Assembly (NCBI RefSeq): GCF_003013405.1
Contig: NZ_PXZL01000010.1
Coordinates: 1-64,000, forward strand
DNA length: 64,000 bases
Direction of reading: 5' to 3'
From: Brevibacillus formosus
GTDB lineage: Bacteria; Bacillota; Bacilli; Brevibacillales; Brevibacillaceae
Part shown: piece after piece, positions 8,263 to 15,976 of the stretch
How the letters are laid out: every line of letters starts with the position of its first letter
Numbering within the stretch: the first letter of the stretch is position 1
Notes under the pieces: model-generated
Databases searched by the model: none
Seen by the model: the letters and a program-made list of their open reading frames with translations, nothing else
What the model was told of the DNA's origin: nothing
Translations under genes and position numbers: made by a program

Positions 8263-9006
8263 ATGGGTAAGACAGTCCTTACAGTAGACAGCATCACGGC
8301 TCGCTACGGTCCGGTAGAAGTGCTGCACGGCATTACTCTGCAAGTGAACGAGGGAGAAATTGTTTCCCTGTTAGGCGCAAATGGGGCGGGCAAAACGACG
8401 CTTTTGAACTGTATCTGCGGTCTTCACGGCGACAAGGAAGGCAAGATTCGGTTTCGTGATACGGACATTACACATGTCCCTGCGGAGCTGGTAGTACCCA
8501 GGGGCATGGCGCATGTACCGGAGCGCAGACAAATTTTTTCCACGCTGACCGTGGAGGACAATTTATGGTTGGGTGCCTCGCATCGGATGCCCAAGACGAG
8601 CAAAAAGGAAATTGCCAAGGAAATGGAGACAGTGTATGAACGTTTTCCCATTTTGGCAGAGCGGAAATGGCAGCTCGGAGGAACGCTTTCCGGGGGGCAG
8701 CAGCAGATGCTTGCTATTGGCAGGGCGCTCTTGTCTCGACCGCAGCTCCTCTTGTTGGACGAGCCTTCGCTAGGGTTGGCTCCATTGATTGCCAAAGAAA
8801 TCCTGACGATTGTGCAGGAGATTCGCTCGGAGTGGGGCACCACAGTGCTGTTAGTCGAACAAAATGCTCGCGCAGCGCTCGCTATTTCCGACCGGGCTTA
8901 CGTACTCAGTACGGGAACCGTCATGCTGGAAGGGAAGGCAGACGAGATTAGCAATGACCCGCGTGTACAATCTGCTTATTTGGGTAGCTCCCACGAAGCA
9001 GTGTAG
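8263..9006 (+). CDS. livF: ABC transporter ATPase LivF
   Basis: Second ATPase, 247 aa from ATG 8263, with GAGGTGG eight bases upstream. Walker A GANGAGKTT, signature LSGGQQQMLAIGRALLSRP, Walker B LLLLDEPSLGLAP and the switch His replaced in the usual LivF fashion (LLVEQNARAAL) are all present. It lies 22 nt after livG. With LivHMG and the lipoprotein that follows, it completes a five-component importer. Confidence 0.9.
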   Translation: MGKTVLTVDSITARYGPVEVLHGITLQVNEGEIVSLLGANGAGKTTLLNCICGLHGDKEGKIRFRDTDITHVPAELVVPRGMAHVPERRQIFSTLTVEDNLWLGASHRMPKTSKKEIAKEMETVYERFPILAERKWQLGGTLSGGQQQMLAIGRALLSRPQLLLLDEPSLGLAPLIAKEILTIVQEIRSEWGTTVLLVEQNARAALAISDRAYVLSTGTVMLEGKADEISNDPRVQSAYLGSSHEAV

Positions 9007-9057
9007 CCAACATAGCAGTTTGATCAAGATCAACCACATACATGAGGGGGTACACCC

Positions 9058-10245
9058 ATGAAAAAACGAACATTCAAAAAATGGCTATTTCCAGCAGCAG
9101 TCGCTTCACTCGTATTCTTGAGCGCCTGTGGAGGCGGTGCCACGCCAGCAGCAGAATCAGGCACTGGCGGCGCCAGCAAGGACCCGATCAAGGTCGGCGC
9201 AATTTTCTCGCTGACTGGTCCGAACAGTCCGCTCGGCGTACCGGAGAAGCAAGCGGTAGAGCTGTTAGTAAAAGAAATCAACGGCGCAGGTGGGGTGGAT
9301 GGCCGACCGTTGGAAGTCATTTTTGAAGACGACAAGTCTGACAATACGGAAGCGGTAAAAGCGATCAAAAAGCTCGCTTCGAAAGAAAAGGTCGTAGCTG
9401 TACTCGGTTCCTCAGGCAGTGGTCCGTCTCTCGGGATGGCGGAGTATGCCGCAGCAGAAAAGCTCCCGCTGATCTCCATGGCAGCGGCAGACCAAATCAC
9501 CAATCCGGTTCGTGCCGGCATCTACAAAACACCGCACACGGACGTACACGGAACAAAGCGCATTTTCAAATATTTGAAGGAAAAAGGCATTACGAAAATT
9601 GCTACGCTCAATGACAGCAATCCATACGGAAGTGGCTGGACCACGCAATTGCAAAAATATGCGCCTGAATACGGCATCACGATTGTAGCCGAAGAAAAGT
9701 ACGGCACAAAAGATCCGTCCATGAGCTCCCAATTGACCAAGATCAAAGGGACTGATGCGCAGGCACTGATTGTAGCAGGCACGAACCCTGGACCGGCTAC
9801 GATTGTGAAGGAAGCCAAGCAACTGAACCTCACTATTCCGATCATTAGCAGCCATGGCTCTGCGAACAGCAAATTCCTCGAACTGATTGGAGACGCTGGC
9901 GAGGGTGTCCTGATGGTAGCTGGAAAACTGCTCATTCCTGAACAAGTAGCGGCAGACGATCCGCAATCTGCGATCATCAAAAAATTCGTGGATGGCTATC
10001 AAGCTGCCTACAATACACAGCCAGACGGCTTCGCGGGATACGGATACGACGGTTTGAATTTGCTCGTGGAAGGCTTGAAGCAAGCAGGAGGCGACACCTC
10101 CAAGCTGGGCGAAGTACTGGAAAAGGTGAAATACGTAGGGGTAACCGGAGAATTCAAGTTCACGGCTGATGATCATAACGGTTTGACAGAAGACAGCATG
10201 ATCATGGTTGAAGTGAAGGATGGAAAATTCCAGCTCGTTAAATAA
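9058..10245 (+). CDS. ABC transporter substrate-binding lipoprotein (LivJ/LivK type)
   Basis: Extracellular ligand-binding component, 395 aa. The N-terminus is a lipoprotein signal: basic MKKRTFKKW, a hydrophobic stretch, then the lipobox LSAC with the modified Cys near residue 23. A Gly/Ala/Thr-rich linker leads into a type-1 periplasmic-binding fold (KVGAIFSLTGPNSPLG). The ribosome site GAGGGGG precedes ATG 9058. The ligand is not readable from sequence. Family members bind branched-chain amino acids, amides, urea or aromatic acids, and the flanking phenylacetate genes argue for an aromatic acid such as phenylacetate. Confidence 0.88.
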   Translation: MKKRTFKKWLFPAAVASLVFLSACGGGATPAAESGTGGASKDPIKVGAIFSLTGPNSPLGVPEKQAVELLVKEINGAGGVDGRPLEVIFEDDKSDNTEAVKAIKKLASKEKVVAVLGSSGSGPSLGMAEYAAAEKLPLISMAAADQITNPVRAGIYKTPHTDVHGTKRIFKYLKEKGITKIATLNDSNPYGSGWTTQLQKYAPEYGITIVAEEKYGTKDPSMSSQLTKIKGTDAQALIVAGTNPGPATIVKEAKQLNLTIPIISSHGSANSKFLELIGDAGEGVLMVAGKLLIPEQVAADDPQSAIIKKFVDGYQAAYNTQPDGFAGYGYDGLNLLVEGLKQAGGDTSKLGEVLEKVKYVGVTGEFKFTADDHNGLTEDSMIMVEVKDGKFQLVK

Positions 10246-10329
10246 GTGAAAGACCTTCGATCCCTCCGCGTTGTGAAAAAGAATGCGGGGGGAATTGTTG
10301 TTTTCATTACAAGGCTAGGAGGATCATGC

Positions 10330-11157
10330 ATGTCTCAATTGCTAAATAGCGTCTTAATGGTTGCACCGATTTTGCAAAAGGCCTTTTTGTCCGAATGTAT
10401 GGTAGGAGTTACCGACAAAGAGAAGTTTCTCGCCTATTATCCAGCACAGGGCTTGAACCTGGGGATTCGAGTAGGGGACGAATTGCGCCCGGGGAGTATC
10501 AATGCGACAGCGGTAAAAGAGGGCAAGCGGGTAGTGAAAAAGATTTCCAAAGAGCTCTACGGCATTCCTTATATCGCAGTCGGCTATCCGCTTGTGGAAA
10601 ACGGGCAAGTAGTCGGTCGCTTGGCGACAGGCGTGACGACCGATCAAGAGGATCGCTTGCACGGCTTGGCTCAAAACTTGACGGACGCACTGGGAAATAT
10701 CGCTTCGCACACAGAAAGTCTGGCAAAGGACGCCGATCATTTGGCACAAGCGAGCCACACGCTGAGTGATGCAGCCGGTCAATTAGGGCTGAAAATTGCA
10801 GAAACGACCCAGATCAACGAATTGATCCGTAATATCTCGACGCGCTCCAATGTACTCGGCTTGAATGCCGTTCTCGAAGCAGCACGAGCAGGGGCTGCTG
10901 GTCGTGGCTTTTCCGTGGTAGCAGAGGAAATCCGTCAGCTTTCCCAGACGACAGCTACTTCAGCGAAGGGCATTTTCCAACTATTGGATGAAATGAATGC
11001 ACTCGTCGGAACGGTTACTGGCGAAATGGAGAAGACGATGAATCACAGCGTACAGCAGTCGACGCGAATACAGGAGCTGGATGCAGTCATGCAAGAGCTG
11101 CGGCATATGGCCGAGCAGTTGAAAAAGGCAGCAGATATAACTGGGCGCGGAGAATAG
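10330..11157 (+). CDS. soluble methyl-accepting chemotaxis-like protein (YfmS type)
   Basis: Predicted cytosolic chemoreceptor of 275 aa; no membrane helix or signal peptide. Start ATG 10330 has TAGGAGG eight bases upstream. Residues 1-110 form an unassigned sensor-like domain ([18 protein letters not shown] ... [16 protein letters not shown]). Residues about 160-210 hold the receptor hairpin tip, [22 protein letters not shown] followed by [15 protein letters not shown], which binds CheA/CheW in the family. Size and layout resemble Bacillus YfmS. It sits between a transporter and paaABCD, so it may couple taxis to the transported aromatic substrate or its CoA ester (inference). Confidence 0.78.
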   Translation: MSQLLNSVLMVAPILQKAFLSECMVGVTDKEKFLAYYPAQGLNLGIRVGDELRPGSINATAVKEGKRVVKKISKELYGIPYIAVGYPLVENGQVVGRLATGVTTDQEDRLHGLAQNLTDALGNIASHTESLAKDADHLAQASHTLSDAAGQLGLKIAETTQINELIRNISTRSNVLGLNAVLEAARAGAAGRGFSVVAEEIRQLSQTTATSAKGIFQLLDEMNALVGTVTGEMEKTMNHSVQQSTRIQELDAVMQELRHMAEQLKKAADITGRGE

Positions 11158-11167
11158 ATGAGTCCCT

Positions 11168-11232
11168 ATGTAAGCGTATTGCAAAAACGTATGACGTTAT
11201 GTTATTATTGCGTTATAAAAACGTATTATAAT
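11168..11232 (+). promoter_or_regulatory. paaA promoter region with repeated motifs
   Basis: Contains ATGTAAGCGT (11168-11177, identical to 5514-5523), AAAACGTAT twice (11184-11192 and 11218-11226), CGTTAT twice (11194 and 11211) and a perfect TATAAT (11227-11232). No good -35 hexamer stands 16-18 bases upstream of that -10, which suggests regulated initiation. The regulator is probably PaaX, but this is inferred from context. Confidence 0.45.
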
Positions 11233-11272
11233 TTTAACATAATGCATATCTGATAAAAGGAGGGCGTTCTCC

Positions 11273-12241
11273 ATGCAAATGAGGCTCGAACATGCCGATC
11301 TGACTGAAAACGAAAAGTTGGAAGCGTTTTTAGCGAGAATCGATCGCGGGGAAAAAATAGAGGCAGACGATTGGATGCCAGACGACTATCGCAACCAGTT
11401 GATCAAGCTGATTTCGATGCATGGTATCAGTGAGATCATGGGTGCCTTGCCGGAAAAAGAATGGGTACCAAAGGCCCCGACACTGCGCAGAAAGCTGGCG
11501 ATTATGGCGAAGGTCCAAGACGAGATGGGGCACGGTCAATTGCTGCTTCGCGTCGCAGAAGACTTGCTTGAGCCATTGGGCAAGACGCGTGAGGATATCA
11601 TGAATGATTTGTTTGCGAAAAGACTGAAATTTCACAATGTATTCCACATGGAAGCACCTACTTGGGCTGATGCTGGTGTGATTGGCTGGCTGGTTGACGG
11701 AGCGGCTATCATCACGCAATCGATGTCCCTCGATACATCTTATGCACCTTACGCGCGCGCTCTGCATCGGATCTGTGCGGAAGAAAAGTTCCATGCCCAG
11801 CACGGGGAGAGCATCGTCTTGGAGTTGGCAGAAGGCACCGATGAACAGCGTCAAATGCTGCAGGATGCCATCCATCGTTGGTGGCCTGCCCTCTTGATGT
11901 TTTTCGGACCGCCGGAAAACGGGAACATTACGAGTAATCAGGAAGCCAACATGCGCTACAAGATTCGTACACAGACCAATGAAGAATTGCGCCAAGTATT
12001 CCTGAAAAAGTATCTGCCGCGTATTTTCCACCTTGGCTTCACAGTGCCAGACGATACGATTTACTTCGACGAGGCAGAAGATAAATGGGTCTACCAACAG
12101 CCTGACTGGGAAGAGTTCAAGCAAATCGTCAAGGGGAACGGACCGCGCTCCGCTCACCGTCTGAATCTTCGGGTAATGTCTTATGAGGAAACCAAATGGG
12201 TGCGCGATGCGATTATGTCGTACGGCCGACAAGTAGGGTAG
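11273..12241 (+). CDS. paaA: 1,2-phenylacetyl-CoA epoxidase catalytic subunit PaaA
   Basis: Di-iron catalytic subunit of the multicomponent oxygenase that converts phenylacetyl-CoA to ring-1,2-epoxyphenylacetyl-CoA. 322 aa, with AAAGGAGGG upstream of ATG 11273. Iron-ligand segments are QDEMGHGQ (Glu84 and His87) and EEKFHAQHGE (Glu160/161 and His164). The conserved PaaA strings EKEWVPKAPTLRRKL and WWPALLMFFGPP are present. First gene of the paaABCD run, preceded by its own regulatory region. Confidence 0.97.
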   Translation: MQMRLEHADLTENEKLEAFLARIDRGEKIEADDWMPDDYRNQLIKLISMHGISEIMGALPEKEWVPKAPTLRRKLAIMAKVQDEMGHGQLLLRVAEDLLEPLGKTREDIMNDLFAKRLKFHNVFHMEAPTWADAGVIGWLVDGAAIITQSMSLDTSYAPYARALHRICAEEKFHAQHGESIVLELAEGTDEQRQMLQDAIHRWWPALLMFFGPPENGNITSNQEANMRYKIRTQTNEELRQVFLKKYLPRIFHLGFTVPDDTIYFDEAEDKWVYQQPDWEEFKQIVKGNGPRSAHRLNLRVMSYEETKWVRDAIMSYGRQVG

Positions 12242-12251
12242 GTGAATGTGG

Positions 12252-12584
12252 ATGAGCAGCGAAAACTTTTTCATATACGAGGTATTCAGCCAAAAAAGTG
12301 TAAATGCTCCATTCGTCCAACAGTTCAGTTTGTTGGCACCCAATAAAGAAGTTGCATTGAGCATGGCGAGGGAGAATTTTTTGCGCCGGGAGCCTTGTTT
12401 TAATTTGTGGGTAGTCAAGCGCGACGACATTTTTGGACTGCCGCCAGAGGAGCGTCCTTTCCTGGAAAGACTCGATAACAAGAGCTATCGGGAGACCAAA
12501 GGATACGGCGACTTGCAGTCGAGATGGCGCCACCATCGCGAGCAGTTCGAAGAAAAACAGAAGCATGCAGGCAACGGCAGTTAA
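12252..12584 (+). CDS. paaB: phenylacetyl-CoA epoxidase subunit PaaB
   Basis: Small structural subunit of the epoxidase, 110 aa from ATG 12252. An ATG six bases earlier is in frame, but the GGGTAGGTGA ribosome site is then too close. The family pattern FFIYEVFSQKSVNAPFVQQFSLLAPNKEVALSMARENFLRRE is clear, followed by the LWVVKRDDI strand. In E. coli PaaB bridges PaaAC heterodimers. It follows paaA by only ten bases. Confidence 0.95.
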   Translation: MSSENFFIYEVFSQKSVNAPFVQQFSLLAPNKEVALSMARENFLRREPCFNLWVVKRDDIFGLPPEERPFLERLDNKSYRETKGYGDLQSRWRHHREQFEEKQKHAGNGS

Positions 12585-12601
12585 GCAGGAGGGATACAAT
12601 C

Positions 12602-13435
12602 ATGGGCGACCGTTTACATGTAGAAACAGTGGAAGCAGCAAAACAAAACCCGTCATTTGCAAAAGCCTTGACTGACCTGTTGTTCCAGCTTGCTGATGAC
12701 GATTTTATATTGGCTTATCGCGGATCGGAATGGCTTGGGCTGGCTCCGCATATTGAAGAAGATGTGGCCTTTTCATCGATGTCTCAGGACATGATGGGCC
12801 ATGCCGTGATGTTTTATGAAATGCTTGAGCAACTAGGGGTAGGCAAAGCAGACGATCTCGCACAGCTGCGCGAGGCGAAGGCATTTTCCAATGCGATCTT
12901 GGTAGAGCGTAAAAACGGCGACGGCGAATACAACGATCATCCGCATTACGATTGGGCTTATGCGATTGTTCGCAGCTATGTGTACGGCTTATACAAGCAG
13001 GTTCGCTTGGAGGCACTGACGCAGTCGTCATACGCACCACTCGCGCTGGTCAGTCGCAAAATGATGACAGAGCATCGCTATCATCTGATGCACTGGCAAG
13101 TTTGGTTGAAGCAATTGGCGAATAGTACGGCTGATGCGCGTCAGAGGCTGGAGGCAGCCATTGCAAAAGTTTGGGAGGATGCCGGGGAGCTGCCACATCT
13201 TGGACCAAACCAGGGCGATATCGTTCAGTTTGGTCTGATTGCAGAAGAAGAGCAGCTGAAACAAAAATGGCTGGCACTGACTAAAGACATTTTTGATAAA
13301 GCAGGACTCGACTGGCCGGGTGAGCCAGGAGTGCCACAAGAGCGTGGCCGTTACGGTGAACATACCGCTGATCTGGTGCAGGCTTTAGCTACCTTGTCTG
13401 AAGTGTACCGCATTGATCCGGCTGCAGGCTGGTAA
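12602..13435 (+). CDS. paaC: phenylacetyl-CoA epoxidase subunit PaaC
   Basis: Structural partner of PaaA in the ferritin-like fold, 277 aa. Start ATG 12602 follows GGAGGGATACAATC; an upstream in-frame extension overlaps paaB and has no ribosome site. Typical PaaC features include LLFQLADDDFILAYRGSEWLGLAPHIEEDVAFSSMSQDMMGHA and the C-terminal TEHRYHLMHWQVWLKQL. PaaC stabilises PaaA and does not itself carry a catalytic di-iron centre in characterised systems. Confidence 0.96.
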   Translation: MGDRLHVETVEAAKQNPSFAKALTDLLFQLADDDFILAYRGSEWLGLAPHIEEDVAFSSMSQDMMGHAVMFYEMLEQLGVGKADDLAQLREAKAFSNAILVERKNGDGEYNDHPHYDWAYAIVRSYVYGLYKQVRLEALTQSSYAPLALVSRKMMTEHRYHLMHWQVWLKQLANSTADARQRLEAAIAKVWEDAGELPHLGPNQGDIVQFGLIAEEEQLKQKWLALTKDIFDKAGLDWPGEPGVPQERGRYGEHTADLVQALATLSEVYRIDPAAGW

Positions 13436-13452
13436 AAAGGAGTGATTCTCTC

Positions 13453-13956
13453 ATGGCGCAAGAAGAACTGCAACTGCATGAAGGGCTTGAAGCGACATGC
13501 TGGGAACTGCTGCAGCAAGTAACGGATCCCGAAATTCCGGTGATCAGCATGGTGGAGATGGGGATGATTCACAAAGTGCGCGTCGAGGCAGACGTCGTAC
13601 ACATCGAGGTGCTCCCTACCTTTGTCGGCTGTCCGGCACTCGAGATCATGAAGAAGAACATCACAGAAAAGCTGGTGGAGGCAGAAGGGATCAATCAGGT
13701 TCAGGTCGCGTTCGTCTATGATCCAGCCTGGACATCTGATCGTATCGCCTTGGATGCTCGCGATAAGCTAAAAAGCTTTGGCATCGCGCCGCCCCCGCTT
13801 GACTTCAAACCGGGAGACACATGGGAAGTAGCCTGTCCCTACTGTGATTCCCCCTATACACAAATAGAAAATTTGTTTGGCCCTGCTGCTTGTCGAAGTA
13901 TTTTGTATTGCCGGCACTGCAAAAATCCGTTTGAGGCCCTAAAACCAATCTATTGA
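13453..13956 (+). CDS. paaD: PaaD, epoxidase maturation factor (MIP18 domain plus zinc ribbon)
   Basis: 167 aa. An N-terminal MIP18/DUF59 domain (about residues 10-100, VTDPEIPVISMVEMGMI and FVGCPALEIM) is followed by a C-terminal Cys-rich region with CPYCDS and CRSILYCRHCKNPFEALKP, the usual PaaD arrangement. PaaD is required for activity of the epoxidase and is thought to help assemble a metal or Fe-S centre. The reductase PaaE that normally completes the set is not found next to it; the following gene is an aldehyde dehydrogenase. Confidence 0.95.
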   Translation: MAQEELQLHEGLEATCWELLQQVTDPEIPVISMVEMGMIHKVRVEADVVHIEVLPTFVGCPALEIMKKNITEKLVEAEGINQVQVAFVYDPAWTSDRIALDARDKLKSFGIAPPPLDFKPGDTWEVACPYCDSPYTQIENLFGPAACRSILYCRHCKNPFEALKPIY

Positions 13957-13980
13957 GAGAGATTGAGAGGAGCGAATGTC

Positions 13981-15423
13981 ATGGGAGAGTACAAGCAAAT
14001 GTTTATTAATGGAGAATGGGTAACGGCCGAAAGTGGCGAGTCCATTCAGATTACGAATCCTGCTACAGGTGAAACAGTTGGAACAGTAACCTTCGGCGAT
14101 GGTCGTGATGCCAACAAGGCCATCGACGCTGCTCATCAGGCATTTGCAAGCTGGTCTCGACTGACTGCTCGCGAGCGCGCCAAATATTTGTACAACTTGT
14201 CCGAGCTGGTAAAAAACAATCGGGATGAACTGGCGGGAATCATTTCTGCTGAAATGGGCAAGCCTTTGGGCGAGGCAAAAGGCGAAGTGCTGGGTGCCGC
14301 TGATAACTTTGTCTGGTACGCAGAAGAAGCCAAGCGTGTCAACGGAGAAACGATCCCATCCTCCGTTGCGAACAAGCGCATCATGGTTTTGCGTCAGCCT
14401 GTAGGAGTGGTAGGGGCGATTACCCCATGGAACTTCCCAGTGAACATGGTTGCACGTAAGATCGCTCCGGCTTTGGCTGCGGGCTGCACGGTGGTTTTAA
14501 AACCAGCAGAAAGCACGCCGCTGTCTGCGATTCGCATGTTTGAGCTGATCGAGCAGGCTGGCTTTCCAAAAGGCGTCGTAAACCTCGTCATTGGAAATCC
14601 TGAATCGATTGGGAAGGAGTTCATCGACAATCCGAAGCTGTCCAAAATCGGATTTACAGGCTCCACTCGTGTCGGCAAGCTGCTGATGGAGGGCGCAGCG
14701 AAGCAAGTGAAGCGCGTCAGCATGGAGCTCGGTGGTCACGCACCGTTCATCGTATTCCCGGATGCGGATCTGGATGCAGCCGTAAAAGGTCTGTTTGAGA
14801 GCAAGTTCCGTAACTCTGGTCAAATGTGCATTTGCACGAACCGCCTGTATGTCCACGAGGATGTCGCAGATGCATTTACAGAAAAGCTGGTAGAGCGTCT
14901 GAAGCGCGCGAAGGTAGGGGATGGTCGCCAGAAAGAGACGGAGATCGGTCCACTGGTAAACGAGCGTGCCTTGAACAAGGTGCTCGAGCATATCGAAGAC
15001 GCCAAGGACAAAGGCGGGCAAGTGGTATACGGCGGAAATCGTTTGGTTGAAGGTGATTATGCGAAGGGCTTCTATTGCGAGCCGACTTTGATTTCTGGCG
15101 TGACAGCCGAAATGAAAATCTCCTATGAAGAAACATTTGGTCCTGTTGTTCCGCTCATTCGTTTCACAGAGGAAGCGGATGTCGTGCAAATGGCAAACGA
15201 TACGCGCTATGGCTTGGCTGCTTATGTGTACACTCGCGATAACCAACGTTGCTTCCGCATGGCTGAGCTCCTTGAATACGGAATCGTTGGGATCAATGAC
15301 GGATCGCCAACCCAGACACAAGCACCGTTTGGCGGCTTCAAGGAAAGCGGTATCGGCCGTGAGGGTGGCCGCTACGGAATGGATGAGTATTTGGAAACCA
15401 AGTTCGTTTCCTTCGGACTGTAA
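13981..15423 (+). CDS. NAD(P)-dependent aldehyde dehydrogenase, SSADH-like
   Basis: Aldehyde dehydrogenase of 480 aa. Start ATG 13981 has GAGAGGAG upstream. The general base Glu249 (MELGGHAP) and nucleophile Cys283 (GQMCICTNR) have the normal 34-residue spacing, and the C-terminus PFGGFKESGIGREGGRYG is typical of succinate-semialdehyde dehydrogenases. It is the last gene of the paa run, 24 nt after paaD. The likely substrate in this context is the 3-oxo-5,6-dehydrosuberyl-CoA semialdehyde formed after ring opening, as for PacL of Azoarcus evansii where a fused PaaZ is absent; this is inference. Succinate semialdehyde remains an alternative. Confidence 0.88.
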   Translation: MGEYKQMFINGEWVTAESGESIQITNPATGETVGTVTFGDGRDANKAIDAAHQAFASWSRLTARERAKYLYNLSELVKNNRDELAGIISAEMGKPLGEAKGEVLGAADNFVWYAEEAKRVNGETIPSSVANKRIMVLRQPVGVVGAITPWNFPVNMVARKIAPALAAGCTVVLKPAESTPLSAIRMFELIEQAGFPKGVVNLVIGNPESIGKEFIDNPKLSKIGFTGSTRVGKLLMEGAAKQVKRVSMELGGHAPFIVFPDADLDAAVKGLFESKFRNSGQMCICTNRLYVHEDVADAFTEKLVERLKRAKVGDGRQKETEIGPLVNERALNKVLEHIEDAKDKGGQVVYGGNRLVEGDYAKGFYCEPTLISGVTAEMKISYEETFGPVVPLIRFTEEADVVQMANDTRYGLAAYVYTRDNQRCFRMAELLEYGIVGINDGSPTQTQAPFGGFKESGIGREGGRYGMDEYLETKFVSFGL

Positions 15424-15424
15424 G

Positions 15425-15479
15425 ATATGAAAATAAAGAAGAGTTCAGACAAGATCTGGACTCTTCTTTATTTTCATAT
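15425..15479. terminator. long bidirectional-type hairpin terminator
   Basis: Two 25-base arms (15425-15449 and 15455-15479) pair at 24 of 25 positions around a five-base loop; the arms end in A- and T-rich tracts on both strands. It closes the phenylacetate locus. Confidence 0.85.
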
Positions 15480-15517
15480 AGAAGTGTTTTAAAAGGTATC
15501 AATGAACCATTAAAGCT

Positions 15518-15738
15518 GGTGAGAAGAAAAAGCACAGGGCTCGTAGACCTTGACATAGCCTCCCCAGTCGGAACTTAAAAAAGGGGACCACGCTTGTCGA
15601 ACACTTCTTCCTTGAGAAACGTCCGCCCGTAGGGTGGCTTTGGCTCGACGGTCACCTTTTTTAAGTGGAGACGGCCAGTGAATCCCCCTTGCGGGCGTGT
15701 CAGAGTCGAAGAGAACTGTGCTTTTTCTTCTCCTCCAC
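15518..15738 (-). repeat. structured intergenic repeat, copy 1 (reverse orientation)
   Basis: About 220 nt of non-coding sequence with perfect 17-base terminal arms (15521-15537 with 15716-15732). An internal 19-20 base stem (15570-15589 with 15650-15668) pairs at about 17 positions. Read on the minus strand it shares with copies 2 and 3 the CCC-GCAA-GGG hairpin followed by GATTCACTG (plus-strand 15676-15697) and a GTTTC..AGGAAG block. The arm sequences differ from the other copies but remain paired. It lies just after a terminator. Confidence 0.7.
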
Positions 15739-15766
15739 TATGGTGACTCAATTCATAATGGGTTTT

Positions 15767-15784
15767 ATTGTGAATTTTGTGAAT
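15767..15784 (+). promoter_or_regulatory. candidate tandem ResD sites upstream of ctaG
   Basis: ATTGTGAAT (15767-15775) is directly followed by TTTGTGAAT (15776-15784). The second is identical to the published Bacillus subtilis ResD consensus, and a related TTTGTTCAT lies at 15800-15808. ResD activates heme A and terminal oxidase genes in Bacillus, which fits the ctaG-ctaB-ctaA genes downstream. Confidence 0.55.
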
Positions 15785-15815
15785 TGTATTGTTCAACACT
15801 TTGTTCATTTTTGTC

Positions 15816-15845
15816 TTCAAAGAAAAAGGAAAACAACGGTATAAT
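15816..15845 (+). promoter_or_regulatory. promoter of ctaG
   Basis: Perfect TATAAT at 15840-15845 with a weak TTCAAA at 15816-15821 (18-base spacer). A weak -35 just downstream of the ResD-like repeats fits an activated promoter. Confidence 0.55.
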
Positions 15846-15976
15846 GAAGATTGGATCAAGGGCAACATTTAATAGATAAAAATTGGTATTTCATATTGAC
15901 ACAAAATGTACATATGACGAAGCCCAGCGAGTGTGGCATCGTCCAAGATTTTACATTCGGAAGGGAGGATATAACC

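Noticed and set aside
11330-12481. Long open frame (383 codons) on the minus strand opposite paaA
   Set aside because: It is antisense to a strongly conserved gene, has no ribosome site, and its translation has no recognisable domain.
14497-15321. 274-codon minus-strand open frame opposite the aldehyde dehydrogenase
   Set aside because: The plus-strand protein is a clear aldehyde dehydrogenase with catalytic residues; the antisense product is unlike a protein family.
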